A DNA stretch of 64,000 nt from Chloroflexales bacterium ZM16-3 (GCA_004138175.2 RYFE02000007.1:62001-126000), one strand, 5' to 3'. Counted from the first letter of the stretch, positions 8,437 through 17,552 are shown. Made by a program: numbers and translations. The notes: generated by a model not told the origin, from the sequence alone.

Positions 8437-10323
8437 TCAGATCAGATCGGGCTGGGCGGCCCGGCGCATCCCGACGATGGTAGCGCCGAGGAGCACGAGG
8501 TAGCCGACAATGGTGGACCACGGCCCCATGCCTAGTCCGACCTCGACTGGGCGGGAGATCTGCACCAGGGTCAGGCCGAGCAGCCCGGCTAGGGCTGGGC
8601 CGCGGCTCGCGGTGCCGATCAGCAGCCAGGCCGCCGGAACCGCTAGAAAGATCAGGTGGTGGTACCAGATCAGGCTTGAGCCGATCGTCATCGCCAGGAC
8701 TCCAAGGGCCAGGAGGGGGCGCGGGTTTCCGCGCCGCGAGATCGCGACGCGCAGTAGCCAGAGGGTCGGCAGGGCGATGGCAATGGCGAACCCAAGCAGC
8801 GCCGCCGCCGGGAAGAGGCGAAATCCCATTGCGGCCAGCGATAGGTTGGCTGGGCTCGCGCTTTTGCCCTGGATGAGCAGCGGCACAATAGCCAGAAAGT
8901 CGAGCCAGAGCTTCGGGCCGAACCAGGGCAGGGACAGCAAGGTCACGCCGACGAGGCCGACACCCACCCGCAGGCAGCGCCGCCAGTCTGCGCGCAGCAG
9001 TGGCAGGGCCAGCAGCAGCAGCGGCGATATTTTTAACATGATCGCCCCCGCCAGCCCCAGGTCGCCAGCCCAGGCCCAGCCCCGGTCGCGGTGGCCGAGG
9101 ATAAAGAGACTTATGCCAAGCAGCACCAGCGAGTTCACCTGCCCAATGCTCAGGCTCTCCCAGAGCGGGGCAAAGCTCGCGGCCAGCGCGAGAATCCATG
9201 TGGTGCCGAGGGGGACGGGCACAGCCATAGCGAAGGCGCGGCGCAGGGCGAAGACGCTGCCGATCAGGGCAAGGGTGCTCAGGATGCGCCAGAACGCCTG
9301 GGCGTCGGGCTGGGGCAGGGGGGTGAGCGGCCCGAACAGCGCCAGAGCCGGCGGTGGGTAGACATAGGACGTGCCGATATGGAAGGGCTGATAGGGGTCG
9401 CCGTCTGCCAGTGATCGTGTCGCCGCCCGCAGGTAGATTACCAGGTCGGAGGGCATGCCTGGAATCACCTCGACCTGCGTCCAGATGGCCGAGCTGAGGA
9501 AGAGCGCGACAATGGCGGCGCGAGCGGCTATCACCTTCCCATCAGGCCGAGAGGCGCTGCGCGGCCCGATTCCGCCCGGCTGGGCCAGCTCAAGGGCGAG
9601 TGCCGCCAGGGCAACGCCAGCCACCCCGATCGCCTCAAGCGAAGAGAAGATCCCTTGGGACCAGCCGGAGCCGCTCTCCCAAGCCAGCGCCATCGTCTGT
9701 GTAACGAGGGCACTGGCGGCGGCGAGCCTCGGCGAGAGCCAGCGGCCAACAAGCAGGTAGAGCGCTAAGCCGGCCAGCAGCGCACTCAGCAGCACCGCTC
9801 GGGTTGGCTGGCCACCACCGATAACGTCGGCTGCTGCCAGGATCACCCCCAGCTGCCGCGACCCTCCCGCCTCGCTAAACGTGGGAGACTCGATGTGCAG
9901 AGCGATCAGCTCGTCCGGCTCGGGGCGCAGCAGCATCCGATAGATCCTCGGTTCCGCGCCGACAGTGATGGGCAAGTGGTTATTGGCAGTCGAGATGATT
10001 GTCTCAACATTGCGCCCGCGCCCTGCCGCCAGCTTAAAGCGCAGTTCAAGCGGGCCGCCTGGGTTCGGCAGGATGATCCGGGCCGACCCGTTCGTCCAGC
10101 GATAGCTCATCAGCGAGGCCGGTTCGGCTGAGTGCTCAACATTGTACAGGCCCGCGTCGATCGCCTTGCCGGTGAAGTGCAGGCGATCCGCCGATGATGC
10201 GTAGCGGCGCGGCGTGGTGCTAAACAGTAGGCCGATCACCGCGATGCCCACCAGGAGGGCTGTCGGCAGGCCGATCAGGTTTGGGCGGGTCGCCCGCAAC
10301 AATATCGTGAGGAGCTGGCGCAT
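8437..10323 (-). CDS. Glycosyltransferase family 87 (DUF2029-type) membrane mannosyltransferase-like protein
   Basis: A 628-residue membrane protein. It has an N-terminal membrane anchor, an external beta-rich region of about 130 residues, then a helix bundle with the GT87 signatures: DLVIYLRA followed by YVYPPPAL (about residue 320) and GQVN (about residue 394). GT87 enzymes in actinobacteria and Chloroflexota add mannose or arabinose from polyprenyl-phosphate donors outside the membrane. The N-terminal external domain resembles the beta-rich region of the neighbouring GT39 gene in size and place. A TACAAT hexamer ends eight bases before the ATG, suggesting a leaderless or nearly leaderless mRNA. 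The acceptor is unknown. Confidence 0.78.
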   Translation of the reverse strand: MRQLLTILLRATRPNLIGLPTALLVGIAVIGLLFSTTPRRYASSADRLHFTGKAIDAGLYNVEHSAEPASLMSYRWTNGSARIILPNPGGPLELRFKLAAGRGRNVETIISTANNHLPITVGAEPRIYRMLLRPEPDELIALHIESPTFSEAGGSRQLGVILAAADVIGGGQPTRAVLLSALLAGLALYLLVGRWLSPRLAAASALVTQTMALAWESGSGWSQGIFSSLEAIGVAGVALAALALELAQPGGIGPRSASRPDGKVIAARAAIVALFLSSAIWTQVEVIPGMPSDLVIYLRAATRSLADGDPYQPFHIGTSYVYPPPALALFGPLTPLPQPDAQAFWRILSTLALIGSVFALRRAFAMAVPVPLGTTWILALAASFAPLWESLSIGQVNSLVLLGISLFILGHRDRGWAWAGDLGLAGAIMLKISPLLLLALPLLRADWRRCLRVGVGLVGVTLLSLPWFGPKLWLDFLAIVPLLIQGKSASPANLSLAAMGFRLFPAAALLGFAIAIALPTLWLLRVAISRRGNPRPLLALGVLAMTIGSSLIWYHHLIFLAVPAAWLLIGTASRGPALAGLLGLTLVQISRPVEVGLGMGPWSTIVGYLVLLGATIVGMRRAAQPDLI

Positions 10324-10331
10324 TGCCGCCC

Positions 10332-10337
10332 ATTGTA
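10332..10337 (-). promoter_or_regulatory. -10 element TACAAT close to the GT87 start
   Basis: The minus-strand TACAAT leaves only eight bases before the ATG at 10323. The predicted transcript start therefore falls at the start codon. Confidence 0.4.
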
Positions 10338-10486
10338 CCAGATCTCTCTTTGTGGAATGTGTGCTGTCACCATAAGGTGGCGCACCGACGATACGACCTT
10401 AACCGGGCAGTTTTCGTGCAGATATAGCAGCGGTTACAGAAGGCGCTTATACTGTCAGTAGAGCAGCAGACCTTTCTGGGGACATT

Positions 10487-12085
10487 ATGAATCGTGTGTG
10501 GAAATCTCTAAGCCTAAAGCTCATTCTCGCCTTTCTGCTTGTAGCGGCTGTCGCTATTGCTGCCGTGAGCCTGATCCAGACAATGCAGGTGGGCAAAGCC
10601 CTTATCGATGATAGCGGCCAACTGCTCCACACCCGCGCCGAGGCCGAGGCGCGCTTGGTCGGCAGCATACTCGACACACAAATATTGCGGCTCCGCGGTA
10701 TAGCACTCAACAGCAACCTGCATCAGGCGGCCATCCGCCAGGATGCAGGCTACGCATCCGACAAGGCCGCCGCAGACCAGATCAGCGCGTATGACGCGCG
10801 CTGGCCGACCGCAAATGCCAACGATCCGCTGATCACCGGCGTGCTCGTAAGCCCCATTGCCGCCGAGCTGCGCGCCCAGGCTCGGCTCGACCAGAATATT
10901 GCCGAGCTGATGCTCACCGACCGCCACGGTGCCCTTGTGGCCGCCAGCAGTATCACCACCGACTATGGCCAGGCCGATGAGGAATGGTGGCAGCGCGCCG
11001 CCGCCGATGGGCTCTTTATCGGGTCGCCCGCCTTCGACACCAGCAGCGGATCATTCAGTATCATCATCGCTATCGCCGTTTACGATCAGGCCAAGGGTAG
11101 CGTTATCGGTGTGCTGCGTACCACTTACCGCACCGATGCTATGACCCTACAGCTGACTGAGAGCCGCCTGGGCGATGGAACCCGGGCCGACCTACTGATC
11201 GGCGAGAAGATCCTGAAACCGGGCGGTAGTCGGCTCTCCACTCCCTCGGCGGCTGACGCAGGCGCGATCATCGAGTCCAACAGCAGCGACTACACTCTGG
11301 CTAACTACGAGGGGCTTCCGCGCCTGATGGCCCGCGCACCGGTGCGCCCCACGCGCGAGGCTGGCGACTTGGGGTGGGCGGTGCTCCTCTTCCAGAACCG
11401 CAGTGAGGCTCTCGAACCAGTAAGCAAGGCGCAGACGAGCACGCTGATCACGGCCATGATCGTGCTGGCTGGTGCCGCCGTGGTGGCAGTCATAAGCGCC
11501 GAGCTGATCATTGCGCCGATCCGGCGGATCACCCTCGCCGCCGAGCGAATCGCCGCCGGCGACCTCACCCAGCGCGTCGGGCGGTACAGCGCCGACGAGA
11601 TCGGTCGTCTGGCCCGTGGCTTCGACCAGATGGCAACCTCGCTCCAGGAGCGGATCGACGCTGAACATGCCGCGCAGAACGAGCGCATGCACATCCAGCA
11701 GGCCATGATCGATGCGCAGGATCATCGGATTGAGGAGCTGAGCATACCGACTATCCCGCTCGGCCACGACACGCTGCTCCTGCCGCTGATCGGCTCGATC
11801 GATCAGCGCCGTGCCGAGCGCGTGCTCCATACCCTGCTCGCTGATGTTCACGTTCGCCGTGCCCGCATCCTCATCCTTGACCTTAGCGGCCTGCGCGATG
11901 TGGATGGTGAGGTTGTCGCGGTGCTTATGCAGGCCGCATCAGGTGTGCGTCTCCTCGGTGCTCGCGTTGTCCTTGTCGGCATCGGTTCCCAGACTGCCCG
12001 CACCCTCGTCGATCTCAACATCGATATTGCCGACATCCCCACCTACGCCCGCCTCCAGGACGCCCTTGATGAGCTTGGGGGTTAG
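10487..12085 (+). CDS. Cache-HAMP-STAS signalling protein (RsbR-like co-antagonist with sensor)
   Basis: 532 residues. An N-terminal transmembrane helix (about 11-30) is followed by an extracytoplasmic dCache-type sensor, a second helix (about 322-345) and a HAMP linker with ERIAAGDLTQRV. A short coiled coil then leads to a STAS domain (about 417-525) that opens with IPTIPLGHDTLLLPLIGSID, the entry typical of RsbR/stressosome proteins. In RsbR proteins the segment after DxTG carries a phosphorylated Thr in VDT; here it reads VDGE, so that site is absent. A Thr in the SQTART segment remains. This suggests a membrane-bound input to a partner-switching pathway, but no RsbT/RsbS gene is in the window. 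The stop codon lies inside a GGGGTTA repeat. Confidence 0.85.
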   Translation: MNRVWKSLSLKLILAFLLVAAVAIAAVSLIQTMQVGKALIDDSGQLLHTRAEAEARLVGSILDTQILRLRGIALNSNLHQAAIRQDAGYASDKAAADQISAYDARWPTANANDPLITGVLVSPIAAELRAQARLDQNIAELMLTDRHGALVAASSITTDYGQADEEWWQRAAADGLFIGSPAFDTSSGSFSIIIAIAVYDQAKGSVIGVLRTTYRTDAMTLQLTESRLGDGTRADLLIGEKILKPGGSRLSTPSAADAGAIIESNSSDYTLANYEGLPRLMARAPVRPTREAGDLGWAVLLFQNRSEALEPVSKAQTSTLITAMIVLAGAAVVAVISAELIIAPIRRITLAAERIAAGDLTQRVGRYSADEIGRLARGFDQMATSLQERIDAEHAAQNERMHIQQAMIDAQDHRIEELSIPTIPLGHDTLLLPLIGSIDQRRAERVLHTLLADVHVRRARILILDLSGLRDVDGEVVAVLMQAASGVRLLGARVVLVGIGSQTARTLVDLNIDIADIPTYARLQDALDELGG

Positions 12086-12201
12086 GGGTTAGGGGTTAGG
12101 GATTGAATAATTAGTCGCTTCAACCCCCAACCCCCAACCCCCAACCCTCAGCCCCCAGCCCCCAGCCCCCAGCCGCTCCAACCCCCAACCCCCAACCCCT
12201 A
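12077..12201. repeat. Heptamer arrays (GGGGTTA)n and (CCCCAAC)n between convergent genes
   Basis: G-rich units on the left (12077-12101) face C-rich CCCCAAC and CCCAGCC units on the right (12121-12201). This gives a hairpin-capable block. The TAG stops of both convergent genes are supplied by repeat units at either edge. Confidence 0.85.
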
Positions 12202-13602
12202 TCCGATCAGGATCTGCTCCTCGGGGTAGGTGATGTGCTGTGAGCGGCTGGGCTGCTGGGCCAGCGCGATCACAATCGTCAGGGCGCCCAGACGGCCCCA
12301 GAACATCACCAGGACGATCACCAGCTGCCCGAAGAGGTTTAGCTGTGAGGTGAAGTTCAGGCTCAGTCCGCATGTGGCGAAGGCCGACACCACCTCAAAC
12401 GCCGCCGTATCCAGGCTCACCCCGTCGTGCGTGATCAGGATGAGCCAGGTTGCCAGTAGCACCACAAAGAGCGAGATCGTCAGCACAGCGGCGGCGCGCC
12501 GGGCCGTGCCTGCGGCCAGCGAGCGCCCGCCGAACTGGGGCGTGGGCAGCCCGCGGACAAACCCCCACAGCGAGATCGTTAGCACCGCGAAGGTGCCGGT
12601 TGTGATCCCGCCGCCCATCGATGCCGGCGGGCAGCCGATGAACATCAGCGTGATCATCAGCAGCTGGCTCGGCGGGGTCAGGTCGGCGAAGGCGGCGATC
12701 CCGGCGAAGCCAGCGGTTCGCGCCGAGATCGACTGAAAGAGCGAGATCAGCAGCAGCCGGCCGAGGGGCTCGTTCCGCAGCGTGCCCACGCCCGCCCGGC
12801 CCTCCGCAATAAAGAATCCCACCGTCCCGCTGATCACCAGGAAGCCCACCATCGTCAGTGTGATCCGCGTGTGCAGCGAGAGCCGACGCTCGCGGTAGTA
12901 GAGCAGCAGGTCGGCCAGAACCGGGATGCCCAGGCCGCCGAGGAAGATCAGCCCGCCCAGCACAATCAGCGAGAAGTTGTCGCGCGGGATGCCGTCGGGG
13001 AATCCGGTGGTGCCCGAGAAGAGGTCAAATCCAGCATTGCAGAAGGCTGAGACCGCGTGGAAGATCGCGTAGAAGGCTGCCTGACTCACGCTCAGCCGAG
13101 GGTCGCCCCGCCAGTGCAGGAAGAGCAGCACGGCGCCGCTGCCCTCGATCGTCATCACGGTGAGCAGCACGCGCCGGGTGAGCTTGAGGATGGCGCCGGG
13201 CACCAGCAGACCCAGCGAGTCGCTGAGGGTGAGCCGGTCTACCAGTGAGATCTTGCGCCCCAGCAGGCGCAAGATGACCACCGTGACAACCATAAAGCCC
13301 ACGCCGCCGATCTGGATCAGGCCGAGCAGCACCACCTGGCCGAAGATGGAGAGCGCACTCACCGGGGTGATGATCGACAGGCCGGTGACGCTGAGGGCCG
13401 AGGTGGCGGTGAAGAGCGCCTCGTTGAGGGCTAGAGGCTGGCCGGTACTGCAGGCGGGCAGCATCAGAATGAGCGTGCCCAGGACAACCAGCATCGCCAG
13501 TCCGAGCACCAGGCGGAGGGCTGGCGGGATGGGCCTGTGCGGATGCGACAGCGGTTTGACTGGCTCGACGATCAGGTCGTCTCGGGGGATGAGTGTGCGC
13601 AT
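12199..13602 (-). CDS. ktrB: Potassium uptake channel subunit KtrB/TrkH family
   Basis: A 467-residue ion-conducting subunit with four repeated M1-P-M2 units. The four pore loops with their selectivity-filter glycines are visible as TSALSVTGLS, VSAFCNAGFD, ISARTAGFAG and VSAFATCGLS. The length and compact loops fit KtrB (Na+-dependent K+ uptake) better than long TrkH. The start codon overlaps the stop of the upstream ktrA by one base (TGATG), so the two are translationally coupled and form one K+ system gated by nucleotide binding to KtrA. Confidence 0.92.
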   Translation of the reverse strand: MRTLIPRDDLIVEPVKPLSHPHRPIPPALRLVLGLAMLVVLGTLILMLPACSTGQPLALNEALFTATSALSVTGLSIITPVSALSIFGQVVLLGLIQIGGVGFMVVTVVILRLLGRKISLVDRLTLSDSLGLLVPGAILKLTRRVLLTVMTIEGSGAVLLFLHWRGDPRLSVSQAAFYAIFHAVSAFCNAGFDLFSGTTGFPDGIPRDNFSLIVLGGLIFLGGLGIPVLADLLLYYRERRLSLHTRITLTMVGFLVISGTVGFFIAEGRAGVGTLRNEPLGRLLLISLFQSISARTAGFAGIAAFADLTPPSQLLMITLMFIGCPPASMGGGITTGTFAVLTISLWGFVRGLPTPQFGGRSLAAGTARRAAAVLTISLFVVLLATWLILITHDGVSLDTAAFEVVSAFATCGLSLNFTSQLNLFGQLVIVLVMFWGRLGALTIVIALAQQPSRSQHITYPEEQILIG

Positions 13603-14270
13603 CAGGCCTGGATACAGAACGCGCTAATATTTTCGTCGGATCCGATCACCAGGATCTTGTCATCAACGCCGAAGATCATATCGACCGGAGGCGTGACGAG
13701 TAGGTTGCCGTCGCGACGCACCGCCAGGACGTTGATCCCGTAGGAGCGGCGCAGGTCGCTTTTGGCCAGCGACTGGCCGACAAACGCGTGCGGCACACGG
13801 ATCTCGGCCACGCTAAAACCTGGCCCCAGGTCGAGGTGATCGAGCACCAGCGGCTCGGCCAGCCGGGCGGCCAGCCGCGAGCCGGCCTCGTGCTCGGGCA
13901 GCACCACCTGATCCGCGCCGACTCGCAGCAGGATGTGCTGCTGGCGCTCGTTGAGCGCCTTGCAGACCACCCGGTGGACGCCGAGGCTCTTGAGGGCCAC
14001 GGTGGTCAGCAGGTTGTTCTCGAAGTGCGTGCCGATTGAGACGACCACCGTGTCGAAGGAGCGAATGTCCACCGCGCTCAGCGAGTCCTCGTTGGTCGCG
14101 TCCATAGCGACGATCTGGGTGATCCGGTCGGCCAGCCGCTGGACGATATCGGGGTCGCGGTCGATCCCCAGCACGGTGTAGCCCCGGTCGATCAGGCTCA
14201 GCGCCACACTGCTGCCGAACCGGCCCAGCCCGATCACCGCGAACTCGGGCCTGCCTGTCTTACGCGCCAT
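13602..14270 (-). CDS. ktrA: Potassium uptake regulatory subunit KtrA (RCK_N/RCK_C)
   Basis: A cytoplasmic ring-forming gating subunit of 222 residues. The N-terminal Rossmann domain has GLGRFGSSVA near the start and the acidic strand end IDRD, which bind adenine nucleotides. A C-terminal RCK_C domain (about 140-220) could bind a second ligand such as c-di-AMP in some families. I chose ATG 14270 because GGAGGG lies five bases upstream. An in-frame start 13 codons earlier falls in the heptamer repeat and is unlikely. It forms an operon with ktrB. Confidence 0.92.
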   Translation of the reverse strand: MARKTGRPEFAVIGLGRFGSSVALSLIDRGYTVLGIDRDPDIVQRLADRITQIVAMDATNEDSLSAVDIRSFDTVVVSIGTHFENNLLTTVALKSLGVHRVVCKALNERQQHILLRVGADQVVLPEHEAGSRLAARLAEPLVLDHLDLGPGFSVAEIRVPHAFVGQSLAKSDLRRSYGINVLAVRRDGNLLVTPPVDMIFGVDDKILVIGSDENISAFCIQA

Positions 14271-14282
14271 GCTGCCCTCCAA

Positions 14283-14339
14283 TTGCAGATTGTAGGTTGC
14301 CGCGCCCAATCTGCAATCTGCAATCTACAATCTGCAATT
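14283..14339. repeat. Inverted TGCAATC heptamer repeats between ktrA and tatD
   Basis: TGCAGATTG on the left faces several TGCAATC-type units on the right, preceded by GCGCCCAATC. It could form a hairpin in the divergent promoter region. Confidence 0.75.
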
Positions 14340-14355
14340 CCATCAGGCCCGCGTA

Positions 14356-14391
14356 TTGTACCGCATGCCACGACGGTGGCTATGCTACAAT
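14356..14391 (+). promoter_or_regulatory. Putative promoter of tatD, leaderless
   Basis: TTGTAC (14356-14361) lies 19 bases before TATGCT (14381-14386), which overlaps TACAAT (14386-14391). The ATG at 14398 is only six bases past TACAAT, so the mRNA would start at the start codon. Confidence 0.4.
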
Positions 14392-14397
14392 GCCGCC

Positions 14398-15177
14398 ATG
14401 CCCACCGAGATTCGCCTGATAGACACCCACGCCCACGTGGCAGCCGAGCAGTTCGACGCTGACCGCGCCGAGGTGCTGGCCCGCGCCGCCGAGGCCGGGG
14501 TTGCCCGCATCGTCGAGATTGGCTACGACCTGCCCACCTCGCGGGCGGCTCTGGCCCTGGCCGAGGCCCACCCCCAGATCTACGCGGTGGTCGGCCTACA
14601 GCCTAACCACGTCCACGAGGCCCCCGAGGGCTGGATGGACGAGCTGCGCGCTATGGCCGCACACCCCAAGGTGGTTGGCATCGGCGAGATCGGCATGGAC
14701 TACCACTGGATGAAAGCGCCGCCCGAGGATCAGGAGCGCTTCTTCCGCGAGCAGCTGAATCTCGCCCTCCAGCTTCGCCTGCCGGTGGTCATCCACAGCC
14801 GCGAGGCCCAGGACGACACCCTGCGCATCCTTGGCGACGCCGCCCGTGGCCAGCCCGGGATCATGCACTCCTTCTCCGGCGGCTGGGAGTACGCCAGCGC
14901 ATGCCTTGAGATCGGCTTTCTGCTCTCGTTCTCTGGCCCGCTCACCTTCCCTAAGGCGACGGATCTGCACGAGGTGGCCCGCCTGGCCCCCCTGGAGATG
15001 CTGCTCGTCGAGACCGATAGCCCGTACCTCAGCCCGCACCCCCAGCGGGGCAAGCGTAACGAGCCGGCCCGCGTGCGCCTGGTGGCCGAGCGTCTCGCCG
15101 CCCTTCGCGAGCTGCCGCTTGAGGTGGTGGCCGATCAGGTCTGGCGAAACGCCGAGCGAGTATTTTATTTCCGATAA
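14398..15177 (+). CDS. tatD: TatD-family metal-dependent deoxyribonuclease
   Basis: A 259-residue amidohydrolase-fold nuclease. The metal-binding DTHAH motif sits at residues 8-12, the GEIGMDYHW segment with the conserved Glu lies near residue 98, the VIHSREA His near 131 and MHSFSGG near 156. The closing ETDSPYLSPHP motif carries the last metal Asp. Members act as 3'-exonucleases or D-aminoacyl-tRNA deacylase-like enzymes. No Shine-Dalgarno is present; the start rests on the DTHAH position and the adjacent -10 element. The stop lies in a 37-base palindrome shared with the start of the next gene. Confidence 0.93.
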   Translation: MPTEIRLIDTHAHVAAEQFDADRAEVLARAAEAGVARIVEIGYDLPTSRAALALAEAHPQIYAVVGLQPNHVHEAPEGWMDELRAMAAHPKVVGIGEIGMDYHWMKAPPEDQERFFREQLNLALQLRLPVVIHSREAQDDTLRILGDAARGQPGIMHSFSGGWEYASACLEIGFLLSFSGPLTFPKATDLHEVARLAPLEMLLVETDSPYLSPHPQRGKRNEPARVRLVAERLAALRELPLEVVADQVWRNAERVFYFR

Positions 15178-15203
15178 TGATGCGCCGCATCATTATCGGA
15201 AAT
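15167..15203. repeat. 37-base palindrome across the tatD stop and next start
   Basis: Two perfect 18-bp arms around one central base. It contains the tatD TAA and the first two ATG codons of the following frame, so it can act as a terminator or hide the start. Confidence 0.75.
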
Positions 15204-17549
15204 TCGGTATCTATGGGAACGCACATTCGCAATAAGCCGCTCACCGCCGAGCTGGGCGACCTGATTCCCGGCGTGGCCCTGGCCCTGATCATGTGCGGGG
15301 CGGTGATCTACAGCCTGTCGATCTCGCGCTGGGCGCCTGGCCTAGATGTGCTCATCCCGATGAGCCTGCCCGGCTTCGTCCTCGGCGTGATCTTCGCGCG
15401 CATCCGCTGGATGCCCGGCTGGCTGGCCCACCCGCTCAGCGCCCTGCTCTCCGTCGTCTGGGCCGTGCAGCTCCTCGGCGCTCAGATGAGCCCTGAGCTC
15501 GATACCTGGCGCGACCGGGGCACCGAGCTGCTGATCCGCGCGATCATCTGGGGCCGGGTGCTGGTGGGCGGTGGGCGCGGCGAGGATCTGCTGCTCTTTG
15601 TGGTTGCCCTCTGCCTGCTCTGCTGGGCGCTGATCTACGACTCGGCATGGATGATCTTCCGCCGGGGCTGGGTCTGGCGCACGATCACGATCAACGCCGC
15701 CCTGGCCCTGATCAACTACACCTATGTTCTGCCCAAGCCGAATATCCCCTTCTTCGTCTTCCTCAGCGCCGCCCTGCTCCTGCTTGTCCACCAGCATATC
15801 CTCCAGCGCCAGGCCCAGTGGGACGCGCAGCAGATCGAGTACCCCGATATGCTGCCCCTGCGCTTCCTCTGGTCGGCGGCGGTGGTCTGCGCCCTGCTGA
15901 TCCTGATCACGGCCACGCTACCCGGCAATATCACCGTAGACCGGGCGACCCGCACATGGGAGACGCTCAGCCGACCCTTCAAGCTGGCCCGCGAGCGCTG
16001 GGAGGATGCCTTCGCCACGCTCAACGCGCCGCCCGGCGCGGGCAGCGGGGCCTTTACGGCCCGCAGCGCCCAGCTCGGCGGCTCGCGCCACCTGAACGAT
16101 GGCCTGGTGATGTCTGTCCGCTCCACGGCCTTCGACTACTGGCGGGCGGTGGCCTTCGATAAGTACAGCGACGGCAGCTGGCAGAACACCACCGGCGAGC
16201 AGGCCCGCGCCGCCCTCGGCGCAAGCACCCCCGAGCAGGCCCGCACGCCCTTTGAGCCCAATGTGCCCATCCCTATCGGTGACACCGTCCGGCGCTATGT
16301 GGTGACGGAGACCTTCACGCTGGCCCAGGATCGCAGCGATGGCCTGGTGTTTGTCGGCGGCACTGCGAGCGCGGTCTCGCTGCCAACTCTGGTCGAGCAC
16401 AACTACCTGCGCGCTGGCACTCAGTCTACGCCGAACTATGACGATACCGCCCTGATCGCCACGCAGGCCAGCCTGCGCGCCAACACAATCTACACCGTCA
16501 CCGCACTCGTCTCGCAGGCCGATGTGCAGAGCCTGCGCGCCGCCAGCACCGACTACCCGCCCTGGGTGCGTGAGCGCTACATCCAGCTGCCCGACAGCAT
16601 CACTGCCCGCACCCGCGAGCGCGCCGCCCAGATCGTGGCCGACGCCGGGGCGCGCACGCCCTACGACGAGGCTGTCGCCATCCAGGAATACCTGCGCACC
16701 TTCCGCTATAACGAGTCCATCCCCGCGCCGCCCGTTGGGGCTGAGCCGGTGGACTGGTTTCTCTTCACCCAGCGCGAGGGCTACTGCGACTACTACGCTT
16801 CGTCGATGGTGATGATGCTGCGCTCGCTGGGGGTGCCAGCCCGCTGGGTGCAGGGCTACGCCGGAGGAACCTTCAACGTCGAGCGCGGGATCTACGAGGT
16901 GCGCGAGGATGTCGCCCACAGCTGGCCCGAGGTCTACTTCCCCGGCTTCGGCTGGGAGCGCTTTGAGCCGACCCCGGCCAGCTACACCGCGCCGCCGATC
17001 CGCCCACTCACGGCGGCATTCGGCAATGATACGGGCGAACTCGGCCCGCAGATCTCTGGTCCCGCGCCCGACCCAGGCCGCGATGAGAACCTCGACGATG
17101 GGCTCGACCAGATCGACCAGCGCCCCGTTCCTCTGCGCACCCCGCCGCCCACCCGCAACTCTGGGCCGACCTTGGCGATCTTCGGGGGCATCCTGGGGGC
17201 GCTGGCCCTGGCGGCCCTGGCGATTTACGCCCGCTGGCGCTACGAGCTGCGCGGCCTGAGCCGCATCTCGGCGGCCTACGCGGGCATGGAGCTGCTGGCC
17301 AACTGGGGCGGCGGCGGCCAGCCCCCCCACAGCACGCCCCTGGAGTACGCCGCCCGCCTCGCCCGCGACCTGCCCCAGCACCGCGCGACGATCACGCAGA
17401 TCGCGGCGGCCTACCAGGCCGAGCGCTACCGCCATCGCCGACTTGACCTGCCCTCGCCCGAGGACGAGCGCGCCCTGCGCGCCGACCTCGTTCGCCGCAT
17501 CTTTACCGGCATCGGCGCACGGCTGCCCCAGCCTCGAACTAGGGTATAG
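15177..17549 (+). CDS. Transglutaminase-like membrane protein (TgpA type)
   Basis: 790 residues. About six N-terminal transmembrane segments are followed by a linker, an extracytoplasmic transglutaminase-like domain, another helix (about 660-683) and a cytoplasmic DUF4129-like tail. The catalytic Cys537 lies in GYCDYYASSM and His581 in VAHSWPEVYF, with FEPTP after it. In TgpA-type proteins this module acts on cell-surface peptides. Such genes usually neighbour MoxR and DUF58 genes; here related DUF4129/DUF4350 genes lie near 51 kb. The start is uncertain: ATG 15177 overlaps the tatD stop but lies in a palindrome, and ATG 15213 would begin at MGTHIRNK after it. Confidence 0.88.
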   Translation: MMRRIIIGNSVSMGTHIRNKPLTAELGDLIPGVALALIMCGAVIYSLSISRWAPGLDVLIPMSLPGFVLGVIFARIRWMPGWLAHPLSALLSVVWAVQLLGAQMSPELDTWRDRGTELLIRAIIWGRVLVGGGRGEDLLLFVVALCLLCWALIYDSAWMIFRRGWVWRTITINAALALINYTYVLPKPNIPFFVFLSAALLLLVHQHILQRQAQWDAQQIEYPDMLPLRFLWSAAVVCALLILITATLPGNITVDRATRTWETLSRPFKLARERWEDAFATLNAPPGAGSGAFTARSAQLGGSRHLNDGLVMSVRSTAFDYWRAVAFDKYSDGSWQNTTGEQARAALGASTPEQARTPFEPNVPIPIGDTVRRYVVTETFTLAQDRSDGLVFVGGTASAVSLPTLVEHNYLRAGTQSTPNYDDTALIATQASLRANTIYTVTALVSQADVQSLRAASTDYPPWVRERYIQLPDSITARTRERAAQIVADAGARTPYDEAVAIQEYLRTFRYNESIPAPPVGAEPVDWFLFTQREGYCDYYASSMVMMLRSLGVPARWVQGYAGGTFNVERGIYEVREDVAHSWPEVYFPGFGWERFEPTPASYTAPPIRPLTAAFGNDTGELGPQISGPAPDPGRDENLDDGLDQIDQRPVPLRTPPPTRNSGPTLAIFGGILGALALAALAIYARWRYELRGLSRISAAYAGMELLANWGGGGQPPHSTPLEYAARLARDLPQHRATITQIAAAYQAERYRHRRLDLPSPEDERALRADLVRRIFTGIGARLPQPRTRV

Positions 17550-17552
17550 GAG

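Noticed and set aside
15918-17435. 505-codon minus-strand frame opposite the transglutaminase
   Set aside because: Shadow frame without recognisable domains; the plus strand has catalytic Cys and His motifs.
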